A DNA stretch of 64,000 nucleotides, taken from contig JAFTBU010000011.1 in NCBI GenBank assembly GCA_017455065.1, forward strand, positions 1 through 64,000. Reading direction: 5' to 3'. The position numbers and the translations under genes are program-made. This document shows, one piece after another, positions 1 through 6,707 of this stretch (position 1 is its first letter; each line of letters starts with the position of its first letter). The notes under the pieces are model-generated. The model saw only the letters and a program-made list of their open reading frames with translations, was not told the DNA's origin and did no database searches. This stretch comes from Bacteroidales bacterium (lineage in GTDB: Bacteria > Bacteroidota > Bacteroidia > Bacteroidales > UBA932).

Positions 1-1
1 A

Positions 2-127
2 GAGCAGGTGCTGGCTATCCAGGATAAAATCAATAATCGGCCGAGAAAAAGACTTGGCTTTTTCTCTCCAAATGAACTTTTTAATTCTTTAACTAAAACA
101 ACGAAAAAAGTTGCATTTGACGGTTGA
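2..127 (+). CDS. IS30-family transposase, C-terminal end (partial)
   Basis: An open frame enters from the left window edge and ends at TGA 125-127, giving 41 residues. It contains INNRPRKRLGFFSPNELF, the characteristic C-terminal block of IS30-family DDE transposases (IS4351 type), which lies just after the catalytic glutamate. The catalytic core is outside the window, so I cannot say whether the element is intact. The stop lies within GTTGCATTTGACGGTTGAAT, which may be part of the right terminal inverted repeat; that is inference because the left end is not visible. The sequence is more AT-rich than the DNA that follows. Confidence 0.8.
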   Translation, partial: EQVLAIQDKINNRPRKRLGFFSPNELFNSLTKTTKKVAFDG

Positions 128-331
128 ATCCAGGGACCCCCTGTACATATCATCATTGCCTGATAATCAAGACTTTACATTTCAGCGCAATAGGGCCGGT
201 GGAGGAAACCGCCTCTTCACTACCGAGCGAAATGTCCAGGGGCCACCCACAGTCGACAGCAACGGGCGAGCGAGCTTTGCGAGCGGCCTGAATTGTGGGC
301 CGGCAGCATCCGGGGCGAGTTATCGAGGGCC

Positions 332-365
332 CTCGCCGCCGCAGTATACGCGATGCGGCGGCGAG
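332..365. repeat. Perfect 12-bp stem-loop
   Basis: CTCGCCGCCGCA (332-343) pairs perfectly with TGCGGCGGCGAG (354-365) around a 10-base loop. There is no T-run on either side, so it is not a standard terminator. It overlaps the 12-bp palindrome CGAGGGCCCTCG at 324-335, giving two mutually exclusive folds. Confidence 0.7.
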
Positions 366-380
366 CTACGCCAGGGCACC

Positions 381-409
381 ACCGCCGCGGGACGGCTAGC
401 CGCGGCGGT
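381..409. repeat. 10-bp GC-rich stem-loop
   Basis: ACCGCCGCGG (381-390) pairs with CCGCGGCGGT (400-409) around a 9-base loop. It is not followed by a T-tract on either strand. Confidence 0.65.
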
Positions 410-693
410 TACGGGCGGGCTGCGGTGGACTCCATCGAACGGTCCTCCTCGCCCGCCCGTTGCTATTGGTCGCGGTCAGAGAATGGTGGCGGGAGCGGGA
501 CAGGCGGGGACGGGACCCGTGCCACCCTCGGCAACGTAAGAGGGGGGACCGTGAGCGGAGCGAACGGTGGGGTCGAGCGGAGCAAGACGGTCCCGGCCCC
601 GAGCTGCCCGCACCCGCCAGGTGGCGCCGCACCACGGAAAGGAGTTGCGACCGAGGTACTGGACGCAGGACGAAATCAGAGGCACCGGGCGGA

Positions 694-1596
694 TTACTGC
701 CCGGCGGCGCGGGAGCGGTTGACGAGGAAGACGCCGAAGATGACGAGGACGATGGCGACGATTTTCTGCCAGGTGATGATGTCGAGGCCGGTGATGACGG
801 CTACGATGGTGGCGATGATGGGCTGGAGATAGGAGTACATCGTGCTGACGGTCGGGCGGAGGCGTTTCTGACCGAAGGGGATGAGGAAGTAGGCGACGAA
901 GGTGGCGAAAATAATCAAGAACAGCATCTCACCCATTAGCTTGCCGGGGATGGCGAGCAGGTTCACCTGGAGCAGCTCGCGGAACGAGAACGGCAGCGAG
1001 ACTATCAGTGACACCAGGAACATCCACTTCATGAAAGTCACCACGCTGTACTTGCTGATCAGCGGCCGGAACACTCCGTAGTAAGCCCCGAAAGAGATGC
1101 TGTTGATGATCAGCAGCGCCATGCCCAGCGGAGTGGTGTGCTCCACATTGCCCGCCGCATGGAAAGTATTGAGTATCAGGAACACCACGCCAGCGAAGGC
1201 CACGCCCACACCGAAAGCCTTCTTGAAAGAGATGGGCTCCTTGACCGCCACCGCAGCAAAGAACATAGTGAATATAGGCAGCATCGTTCCCACGATGGCT
1301 GTGTCAATGGCGGTGGACATCGTAAGGGCAAAGAGGAAGGTGACCTGGGGGATGAAAAGTCCCACGATGGAAGCCACCGCTATCCTCCAGGCGTCAGACT
1401 TCTCCACCTTCTCCCGCGGCATGAATGCCGACACCAGCCAAAACAGCAGCGAAGCGCCGAAGGCCCTCAGCGAGAATAGCGCCATCGGCGGGACCAGACC
1501 GGAATTGGTGAAGTCCTTGCAGGTGACGATGTTCAGTCCGAATATCAGATAGGCACCCGCCAGTGCGAGATGGCCTTTCAGTTGTTCATTTGCCAC
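694..1596 (-). CDS. EamA/DMT-family membrane transporter
   Basis: The 300-residue protein has about ten hydrophobic helices arranged as two EamA repeats, the drug/metabolite transporter layout. Typical features are AGAYLIFGLNIV in helix 1 and the conserved second-repeat block with SAVYG-like and P-rich turns around residues 160-290. The family usually exports amino acids or other small metabolites across the inner membrane; the substrate cannot be read from sequence. The chosen start is GTG at 1594-1596, with no better in-frame ATG nearby. It is the last gene of a three-gene unit, starting 12 bp after the secreted protein's stop. A GC-rich dyad (685-690/699-704) straddles its stop codon. Confidence 0.85.
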   Translation of the reverse strand: MANEQLKGHLALAGAYLIFGLNIVTCKDFTNSGLVPPMALFSLRAFGASLLFWLVSAFMPREKVEKSDAWRIAVASIVGLFIPQVTFLFALTMSTAIDTAIVGTMLPIFTMFFAAVAVKEPISFKKAFGVGVAFAGVVFLILNTFHAAGNVEHTTPLGMALLIINSISFGAYYGVFRPLISKYSVVTFMKWMFLVSLIVSLPFSFRELLQVNLLAIPGKLMGEMLFLIIFATFVAYFLIPFGQKRLRPTVSTMYSYLQPIIATIVAVITGLDIITWQKIVAIVLVIFGVFLVNRSRAAGQ

Positions 1597-1608
1597 TTCA
1601 GAATAATA

Positions 1609-2067
1609 CTACCGGAACACAAAGAACCGTATCCTTGAAATATCGTAAGCCACGGAAATGTGTCCGTTGGGCAGATACGAGTAACTGACCTTCAGGTCGC
1701 AGGCCCCGAAAAAGATATGGGTGATCCTGCCGATGCGGCGGAACTTCCTCTCCAGGCTGGGGTCGGACTGGACGATAGGGGTCTCGATGACATTGTCGAT
1801 GGTGGGGTTCATCCTCAGGGAGATGAAAGTCACCACGCCTGGCTCCTGCTTGCAAGACTGGCAGACAAAGGCCTTCGGTGCTATGACGAGGGCCTCCTCG
1901 AACTGACGTATCTCCTTGGCCGTGTCGAGGGTGTCCGTGAAATGCATGGTACCGCCCTGACGGATGGCTGCCCTCTCGTCTGCTTCAGAATCCATGTCCA
2001 CCCTGATGGCGTGCGCGGGGACCGCGAGCATCAGGAGGGCGACAACAGACATTAAATACTTGATCAT
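1609..2067 (-). CDS. Secreted protein of unknown function
   Basis: I do not recognise this 152-residue protein. It begins with a clear signal peptide (MIKYLMSVVALLMLAVPAHA, cleavage likely after AHA). The mature part is about 130 residues, contains CQSC (a CxxC pair) near residue 72, and ends in a beta-strand-rich segment finishing FFVFR. It probably acts in the periplasm or outside the cell. The CxxC might bind a metal or be redox active, but that is speculation. It lies 11 bp downstream of an aldo/keto reductase gene and 12 bp upstream of an EamA transporter gene, suggesting one transcript. Confidence 0.7.
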   Translation of the reverse strand: MIKYLMSVVALLMLAVPAHAIRVDMDSEADERAAIRQGGTMHFTDTLDTAKEIRQFEEALVIAPKAFVCQSCKQEPGVVTFISLRMNPTIDNVIETPIVQSDPSLERKFRRIGRITHIFFGACDLKVSYSYLPNGHISVAYDISRIRFFVFR

Positions 2068-2078
2068 ATCGATGATTG

Positions 2079-3245
2079 CTAATTGTTTCTGTTACGCTTT
2101 TCGCAAATCTCGGACCACTTCGGCGCACGGTCGTAGATCGCGGCCAGGTCGGCCATCACGTCGGGGATTGCTATGCCCTGCGGACAGATCTGCGTGCAGG
2201 CTCCGCACTGGAGGCAGGCGTGGGGCCGTTTCTCCTCCGGGAGTATCTCCAGACGCATGATGGGATTGAAGGACACCTGGACCTTGAGGTCGTTGTACTC
2301 CGCGATGAGGGCGGGGATGTCGAGACCTGCGGGGCAGCCTTCGCAACAATAGCGGCAGGCTGTGCAGGGGACGGAGTCCTTCATGCCTTCGGCGATTTCC
2401 CCGAGCAGGGACTTTTCCTCCGGGGACAATGGCGAAGGCTCCGCGAACGTGGCGAGATTGTCCTGCAGCTGATCCATGGAGGACATTCCGCTCAGCACCA
2501 CGGTGACGCCGGGGATGTCCTGCAGCCAGCGGAGGGCCCAGGAGGAGTCGCTCCGGCCGGGGCAGAGGGACTGCAGGCGCTCGTGGTCGGCGGGGGCGAG
2601 ATGGGACAGCTTACCTCCCCGCAGAGGCTCCATCACGATGATGGGGAGGCCGTGACTGCGGATGAGCTCCACTTTGCGGCGGGCATCCTGCAGGGTCCAG
2701 TCCAGGTAATTGAGCTGTATCTGCACGAACTCCACCGCCTGGCCGTAGGGGCCGTCGAGCAGGGCTTCGAGATTGTCCGCGGAGATGTGGGTCGAGAGGC
2801 CCAGGTGACGGATGCGGCCCGCGCGGCGCTGCTCCACGAAATACTCGAGTATGCCCCAGCGGGGGTTCATGTAGTCGGCCATGCTGTTTTCGCAGACATT
2901 GTGGAAGAGGTAGAAGTCGAAATAATCGACGCCGCATTTTTTGAGCTGCTTCTCGAACATCCCGGCCGGGTCGAACACGTCGAAATGCTGGTGGCCAGGG
3001 TATTTGTCAGCCAGGTACCAGCTCCCGCGGGAATGGCGCGCGAGGGCCTCGCCGAGGACTTCCTCCGAGTGGCCGTCGTGATAGGGCGCGGCGGTGTCGA
3101 AGTAGTTGATGCCGTGGGCGATGGCATGGTCGACCATGGCGAATACAGCATCACGGTCGATGCTCCCGTCGGGGAGGGTGGGAAGCCTCATGGCACCGAA
3201 TCCGAGTGCGGAGAGTTCCAGGTCCTGGAATGAATTGCGAATCAT
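2079..3245 (-). CDS. Aldo/keto reductase with C-terminal 4Fe-4S domain
   Basis: The 388-residue protein has an N-terminal TIM-barrel aldo/keto reductase domain: GFGAMRLP at the start, DTAAPYHDG with the catalytic Tyr, then NYLDW and MEPLRGG. After residue 290 it carries a ferredoxin-like module with two cysteine clusters, CTACRYCCEGCP and CLQCGACTQICP, expected to bind two 4Fe-4S clusters. This architecture is common in anaerobes and predicts a cytoplasmic NAD(P)H- or electron-transfer-linked reductase of unknown substrate. It is the first gene of the unit continuing with the secreted protein and the EamA transporter. A -7 box (TACCTTTG, 3250-3257 minus) sits four bases before the ATG. Confidence 0.9.
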   Translation of the reverse strand: MIRNSFQDLELSALGFGAMRLPTLPDGSIDRDAVFAMVDHAIAHGINYFDTAAPYHDGHSEEVLGEALARHSRGSWYLADKYPGHQHFDVFDPAGMFEKQLKKCGVDYFDFYLFHNVCENSMADYMNPRWGILEYFVEQRRAGRIRHLGLSTHISADNLEALLDGPYGQAVEFVQIQLNYLDWTLQDARRKVELIRSHGLPIIVMEPLRGGKLSHLAPADHERLQSLCPGRSDSSWALRWLQDIPGVTVVLSGMSSMDQLQDNLATFAEPSPLSPEEKSLLGEIAEGMKDSVPCTACRYCCEGCPAGLDIPALIAEYNDLKVQVSFNPIMRLEILPEEKRPHACLQCGACTQICPQGIAIPDVMADLAAIYDRAPKWSEICEKRNRNN

Positions 3246-3249
3246 GGAG

Positions 3250-3277
3250 CAAAGGTACTTTTTTTTCGCTATATTTG
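3250..3277. promoter_or_regulatory. Divergent, nearly touching -7 boxes for the reductase and the tandem esterase
   Basis: On the minus strand TACCTTTG (3250-3257) serves the aldo/keto reductase. On the plus strand TATATTTG (3270-3277) serves the esterase at 3296. Both match the Bacteroidota -7 consensus TAnnTTTG. Only 12 bp separate the boxes, so the two promoters must share their -33 regions and may compete. Confidence 0.65.
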
Positions 3278-3295
3278 GCTAAAAGCCTGAAGACA

Positions 3296-5023
3296 ATGAA
3301 AAAGTATCTTTCCCTGTTTGTACTCCTCCTGCTCTCCCTCAACCTGGGAGCCTGGGAGCGCACCAAAGTGTGGCCTGACGGCAAGATGCCGCATCCCCAG
3401 GACGGCCAGGTGGCCGCCATGAGCAATGAGATGAGGGCCCCCGGATTCCAGCCCGACGAGTTCCGCGGCGCCTACCTCGAATGGTACGAAGCCCCCGACC
3501 CGGCCGTGCGCAAGGGAGTCTGCATGATATTGATCTCGGGAGGAGCCTACAACGGCTGCGTGGACACCCGGCTCATAGACCTCTGGCATGAGACCTTCAC
3601 CAAGCTCGGAGTCCAGTGTGTCAATCTGGTCTACCGCACTCCCCGTCCGGTAGGCATCCCCTACTACCAGAGCGCCTGGGAGGACGCCCAGAGGGCGGTG
3701 AGGATAGTGCGCAGCGAAGCGGCCCGCAGGGGGTACGACCCCGAAAAGATAGGCACCGTCTCCATGTCCGCCGGCTCCCACCTGGCACTGCTGCTCGGCA
3801 CCAGCTCCCAGACCCCAGCCTATGAGCCCGTCGACGCATTGGACAAGGTCCCCTGCCATATCAATTGGGCCATAGTGAACGCCCCGGCCTATGTCACCTC
3901 CGACGCCTCGGAGGCAGGTATCCCCGCCCCGCGCGAGGGTTACGGCCCCGACGTCCGGCTGGACAGCATATTCAAGTTTGACGAGAAGACCTGCCCCATG
4001 AGCCTCCACCACGGAGGACTGGATCCCTATTCCCCCAACGGCTCCACCCTGGTGTACAGGCAGCTGCGCCGCATGGGCATCCCCGCCGAGCTGCACCTGT
4101 ATCCCGGCAAGGGACACGGCGCCTACGGCCTGGAGAGGGGCATTGAGTTCATGACCCAGATGGGCTTCCTGGGGAAGCCCGAGCCGGAAGTGCCGCTGAT
4201 GGACCGCTTCCCGGATGACAAGGACCGCGCGGAGCTCATAGTCGAGGACGTGTGGCCCGAAGGGAAGATGCCCGACGCCCAGGAGCACCAGTGCAAACCG
4301 TACCTGGAGTGGCACATCCCCGTCCACAAGACCACGGACGCCATACAGATCATCTATTCCGGAGGTTCTTATACCAATAACGACCCGGACGGCTTCGAAG
4401 TGGCGCCGGCCCGCCGTTACCTCAACGCCAAGGGCATGACCGTCGTCACCCTGAAGTACCGCACTCCCCGTCCCAAGGGCCTCGCCAAGCACACCACGGC
4501 ATGGCAGGATCTGCAGAGGGCCATCAGGATAGTGCGCAGTGAAGCGGCTTCCCGCGGATTGAACCCCGACCGCATAGGCATCATGGGCTCGTCGGCCGGC
4601 GGGCACCTCACCCTGATGGGGGTCACCTCCTCGCGGCACCGTTCCTACCTGGCTATCGACGAGATCGACCGCATCCCCTGCAATGTGCAGTGGGGCATAG
4701 GCATCTACCCGGCGTATGCTCTGACGGACGGTCTGGAGAGGGGCAACAGCACCGGAGGCAATGACGACTCGGCGGTGCTCGCACCGGAGTTTGCATTCGA
4801 CCTGGATACGGCGCCGATGCTCTTCATCCACGGCGACGCCGACAGCTGGGCCGCCATGAATTCTGTGAAAACCTGGGAGAAGATGCGCAGCATGGGCATA
4901 CAGAGCGAGCTGCACACCCTGGCCCTGAGGCCGCACTGTTTCCAGCGGACAGCCTCCCCGGGCACCGGAAGCTACACTTGGTTGGACCGGATAGGAGAGT
5001 TCCTGAATTCGCAGCCGCAATAA
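3296..5023 (+). CDS. Secreted protein with two tandem alpha/beta-hydrolase (esterase) domains
   Basis: The start at 3296 gives 575 residues beginning with a signal peptide (MKKYLSLFVLLLLSLNLGAW); the frame is open further upstream but there it overlaps the promoter. There are two homologous esterase/lipase domains (BD-FAE/acetylxylan-esterase-like), about residues 60-300 and 335-560. Each has an oxyanion loop (SGGAYNG, YSGGSYTNN), a nucleophile elbow (SMSAG with Ser158; GSSAG with Ser433), an acid (GGLDP, HGDAD) and a His (GKGHG, RPHCF). Such enzymes typically remove acetyl or other acyl groups from plant polysaccharides. The last 52 bp overlap the convergent queH gene. Confidence 0.85.
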   Translation: MKKYLSLFVLLLLSLNLGAWERTKVWPDGKMPHPQDGQVAAMSNEMRAPGFQPDEFRGAYLEWYEAPDPAVRKGVCMILISGGAYNGCVDTRLIDLWHETFTKLGVQCVNLVYRTPRPVGIPYYQSAWEDAQRAVRIVRSEAARRGYDPEKIGTVSMSAGSHLALLLGTSSQTPAYEPVDALDKVPCHINWAIVNAPAYVTSDASEAGIPAPREGYGPDVRLDSIFKFDEKTCPMSLHHGGLDPYSPNGSTLVYRQLRRMGIPAELHLYPGKGHGAYGLERGIEFMTQMGFLGKPEPEVPLMDRFPDDKDRAELIVEDVWPEGKMPDAQEHQCKPYLEWHIPVHKTTDAIQIIYSGGSYTNNDPDGFEVAPARRYLNAKGMTVVTLKYRTPRPKGLAKHTTAWQDLQRAIRIVRSEAASRGLNPDRIGIMGSSAGGHLTLMGVTSSRHRSYLAIDEIDRIPCNVQWGIGIYPAYALTDGLERGNSTGGNDDSAVLAPEFAFDLDTAPMLFIHGDADSWAAMNSVKTWEKMRSMGIQSELHTLALRPHCFQRTASPGTGSYTWLDRIGEFLNSQPQ

Positions 5024-5571
5024 GTCTGATTGTAGAAGCCCTGCTCGCGAATGACTTCGGAGCGGCGCTGCTGCAATCCCCCCTTTCGCCAGTCGCGGTC
5101 CCAAGCCGCGACTCTTCCGTCCCCGGCGGTCTCGCAGGCGTAGCGCAGTGCCTCATTGACCTGGGAAAGATCCTTCCAGCGGGAGGTGGCAAGGGTGGTG
5201 GCGAGGGTGTCGAATCCGTGGGCGGCGGCATAGCGCGCGGCGCGAAGGAGGCGGTAGCGGAAACAGACGGCGCACCTCGCGCCGCGCTCGGGCTCCCGCT
5301 CCAGGCCCCGCACCTGCTTCAGCCAATCCTCATGGTCGTAGTCGTCGTCCACCGTCTCCAGGGAAAACTCCGCGGCGTAGCGCACCAGCTCTGCCTTGCG
5401 CAGCTCATACTCCTCGCGGGGGACAATGTTGGAATTGGAGAAAAACAGGGTGGGACGGATGCCGCTCCGGACCATGCACTCCACCACCGCTCCGGCGCAG
5501 GGTGCGCAGCAGCAATGCAGCAGCAGGCGGCTGCCGCCCGACGGGAGGGTGAGGCTGATGTCCGGGATCAT
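4972..5571 (-). CDS. queH: Epoxyqueuosine reductase QueH
   Basis: The 199-residue protein matches the QueH (DUF208) family. It has LLHCCCAPCAG near residue 17, the central CAVCFRYRL with adjacent Arg residues, LATTLATSRWKD, and the C-terminal QTYCGCEFR. QueH binds a 4Fe-4S cluster and carries out the last step of queuosine formation in tRNA, reducing epoxyqueuosine, as an alternative to QueG. The start ATG overlaps the stop of the upstream hemerythrin/LuxR gene (ATGA), implying translational coupling. Its 3' end overlaps the convergent tandem esterase by 52 bp. Confidence 0.92.
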   Translation of the reverse strand: MIPDISLTLPSGGSRLLLHCCCAPCAGAVVECMVRSGIRPTLFFSNSNIVPREEYELRKAELVRYAAEFSLETVDDDYDHEDWLKQVRGLEREPERGARCAVCFRYRLLRAARYAAAHGFDTLATTLATSRWKDLSQVNEALRYACETAGDGRVAAWDRDWRKGGLQQRRSEVIREQGFYNQTYCGCEFRNSPIRSNQV

Positions 5572-6515
5572 TCGACGGTATTGATATCTATGAGATTGTT
5601 CAGGATGGCATAGACGGTGAGGCCGGCGACGGTCTTGATGCCGGTCTTGCGGGTGATGTTCTTCCTGTGGGAAATCACAGTGTGTATCGAGATGTTGTGC
5701 TTGTCGGCGATCTCTTTGTTGAGCAGGCCCTGGGACACGCTCACGAGGATTTCCTTCTCGCGGTCGGAGAGTTCGTTGCCCTCGGCCACAGCCTCGAGCT
5801 GCTTCTCTTTCTCTACCTGCTTCTTCCAGGCCCTGGGGTTCTCCAGGTAATGGACGAACGGGACCATGATGTTTTCCTCGACTGCGGTATGGCGGGCGAG
5901 ATCCTCCTGGAGATGGTAGATGAACAGCAGCAGGTCAGTCCTCCTGTCCCCGTCGCAAGAGGCGGGAAGGGACTTCATGATGATGTTCTTGAGGTCCCCG
6001 AGTTTCTCGTCGATGTTGCTGTGGTTGTGCTCGAATTCGGTGATGGAGTAATGGCTGCCGGCAGTACCGTTCCTCAGGGAATCTATGTAAGGGAACACGG
6101 TGGTCTCCTCGTAGGCGAAATGCTTGCGGAGCTCCGCCTCGTACTCCTTGAAGAATTTCCACACAGCCCTGCTCTGGACCTCAGTGCAGGGGGTCAGCAG
6201 CTCCCGGAGCTCGCTTTCAAGGGTCACCAGACCGGTCTCCAGATAGTATTCGTGGGAGACGTGCAGATATCTTACGATGTCGTTGACATCGCCCTTGTAG
6301 ATATCCGAGGCTGAAGGTTTGAAGTTCTTGACCGTGTAGGCGTTACAGATGAGCGTGAAAGTCTGGGGGTCATAGCCCTTGAGGGAACACACTTCAGCGA
6401 CCGTCTTTTCGCCGAAACTGTCTTTGATGCCGAAGCGCGCGAAAAGCGGCAGAAGATGGAAGTTGGCCTCGACAAGGTCAGCCATCTTCATTTCCTGTGT
6501 CAAAACCATCTGCAT
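5568..6515 (-). CDS. Hemerythrin-domain protein with C-terminal LuxR-type DNA-binding domain
   Basis: The 315-residue protein has three parts. Residues 1-70 resemble the ScdA/DUF542-type N-terminus seen in iron-cluster repair proteins. Residues about 80-235 form a hemerythrin-like bundle with putative di-iron ligands in HVSHEYY, KHFAYEE, FEHNHS and ARHTAVEEN. Residues about 250-310 form a LuxR/GerE helix-turn-helix (LSDREKEILVSVSQGLLNKEIA). It is therefore likely a cytoplasmic regulator sensing oxygen, nitric oxide or iron state. It lies between queH (ATGA overlap) and the Feo iron-uptake genes, whose last gene ends only 24 bp upstream. A -7 box (TATTTTTG, 6521-6528 minus) sits five bases before the ATG. 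Confidence 0.85.
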   Translation of the reverse strand: MQMVLTQEMKMADLVEANFHLLPLFARFGIKDSFGEKTVAEVCSLKGYDPQTFTLICNAYTVKNFKPSASDIYKGDVNDIVRYLHVSHEYYLETGLVTLESELRELLTPCTEVQSRAVWKFFKEYEAELRKHFAYEETTVFPYIDSLRNGTAGSHYSITEFEHNHSNIDEKLGDLKNIIMKSLPASCDGDRRTDLLLFIYHLQEDLARHTAVEENIMVPFVHYLENPRAWKKQVEKEKQLEAVAEGNELSDREKEILVSVSQGLLNKEIADKHNISIHTVISHRKNITRKTGIKTVAGLTVYAILNNLIDINTVE

Positions 6516-6520
6516 TACTG

Positions 6521-6528
6521 CAAAAATA
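6521..6528 (-). promoter_or_regulatory. -7 box of the hemerythrin/LuxR gene
   Basis: TATTTTTG on the minus strand matches TAnnTTTG and lies five bases before the ATG at 6515, so the transcript would start at or within a few bases of the start codon. It also allows expression independent of the upstream feo genes. Confidence 0.5.
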
Positions 6529-6539
6529 GTAAAAAACGG

Positions 6540-6707
6540 CTATTTGTGACAATCCTCCTTCAAGGCGCAGCCGCTGCAGGCCGCCCCGCAGTGGCAGTCG
6601 CTTCCCCCGCCGCATTTGCAGCTTCCGCCTCCCCGGCGCAGGCTCCTCAGGGCGAGCGCTACGGCGGCAAGCACTATGGCGAGAATTATGATGGAGGCGA
6701 GATTCAT
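6540..6707 (-). CDS. FeoB-associated Cys-rich membrane protein
   Basis: The 55-residue protein was read directly on the minus strand from ATG 6707 to TAG 6540. It has one N-terminal transmembrane helix (MNLASIIILAIVLAAVALAL), a basic stop-transfer segment (RSLRR) and a Cys-rich tail with seven cysteines, including CKC, CHC and CSGC. This is the layout of the small FeoB-associated Cys-rich proteins next to feoB in many Bacteroidota and Firmicutes, thought to help ferrous iron transport or metal handling. Its start shares one base with the feoAB stop (TGATG), so it is almost surely translationally coupled. Confidence 0.9.
   Translation of the reverse strand: MNLASIIILAIVLAAVALALRSLRRGGGSCKCGGGSDCHCGAACSGCALKEDCHK

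Larger units (their letters stand above)
258..464. repeat. GC-rich element bounded by an inverted motif; second copy of the motif at 35438
   Basis: AGCAACGGGCGAGCGAG at 258-274 is matched, with one mismatch, by its reverse complement within 445-464. The 20 bases at 445-464 are exactly the reverse complement of 35438-35457. The enclosed 170 bp hold the two best stem-loops of the region. The inverted ends plus internal dyads resemble a small non-autonomous repeat or a structured RNA. Its nature is unknown. Confidence 0.45.
128..693. other. GC-rich non-coding stretch with multiple hairpins
   Basis: This interval between the IS30 remnant and the EamA gene has no credible gene. Its open frames give Arg/Gly/Pro-rich translations typical of unselected GC-rich DNA. 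It does contain strong dyads: a perfect 12-bp palindrome at 324-335, stem-loops at 332-365 and 381-409, an 8-bp inverted pair at 545-552/587-594, and an imperfect direct repeat GAGCGGAGC...ACGGT at 553-568 and 575-591. A 17-20 base motif, AGCAACGGGCGGGCGAG, occurs at 258-274 and inverted at 445-464, and again at 35438. It may be a mobile or structured non-coding element, perhaps a small RNA. Confidence 0.5.

Noticed and set aside
685..704. CCGGGC/GCCCGG dyad at the EamA stop as an intrinsic terminator
   Set aside because: No T-run follows on the minus strand.
111..939. Overlapping open frames of 60-180 codons in the GC-rich block at the left end
   Set aside because: Translations are Arg/Gly/Pro/Ser-rich without any recognisable domain or usual start context, several overlap on both strands, and they run into the EamA gene.
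2076..3233. Long open frame opposite the aldo/keto reductase
   Set aside because: The reductase on the other strand has clear catalytic and Fe-S motifs; the opposite frame is a shadow from GC-rich codon use.
3269..5104. 611-codon frame opposite the tandem esterase
   Set aside because: No family resemblance; the esterase strand has a signal peptide and two catalytic triads.
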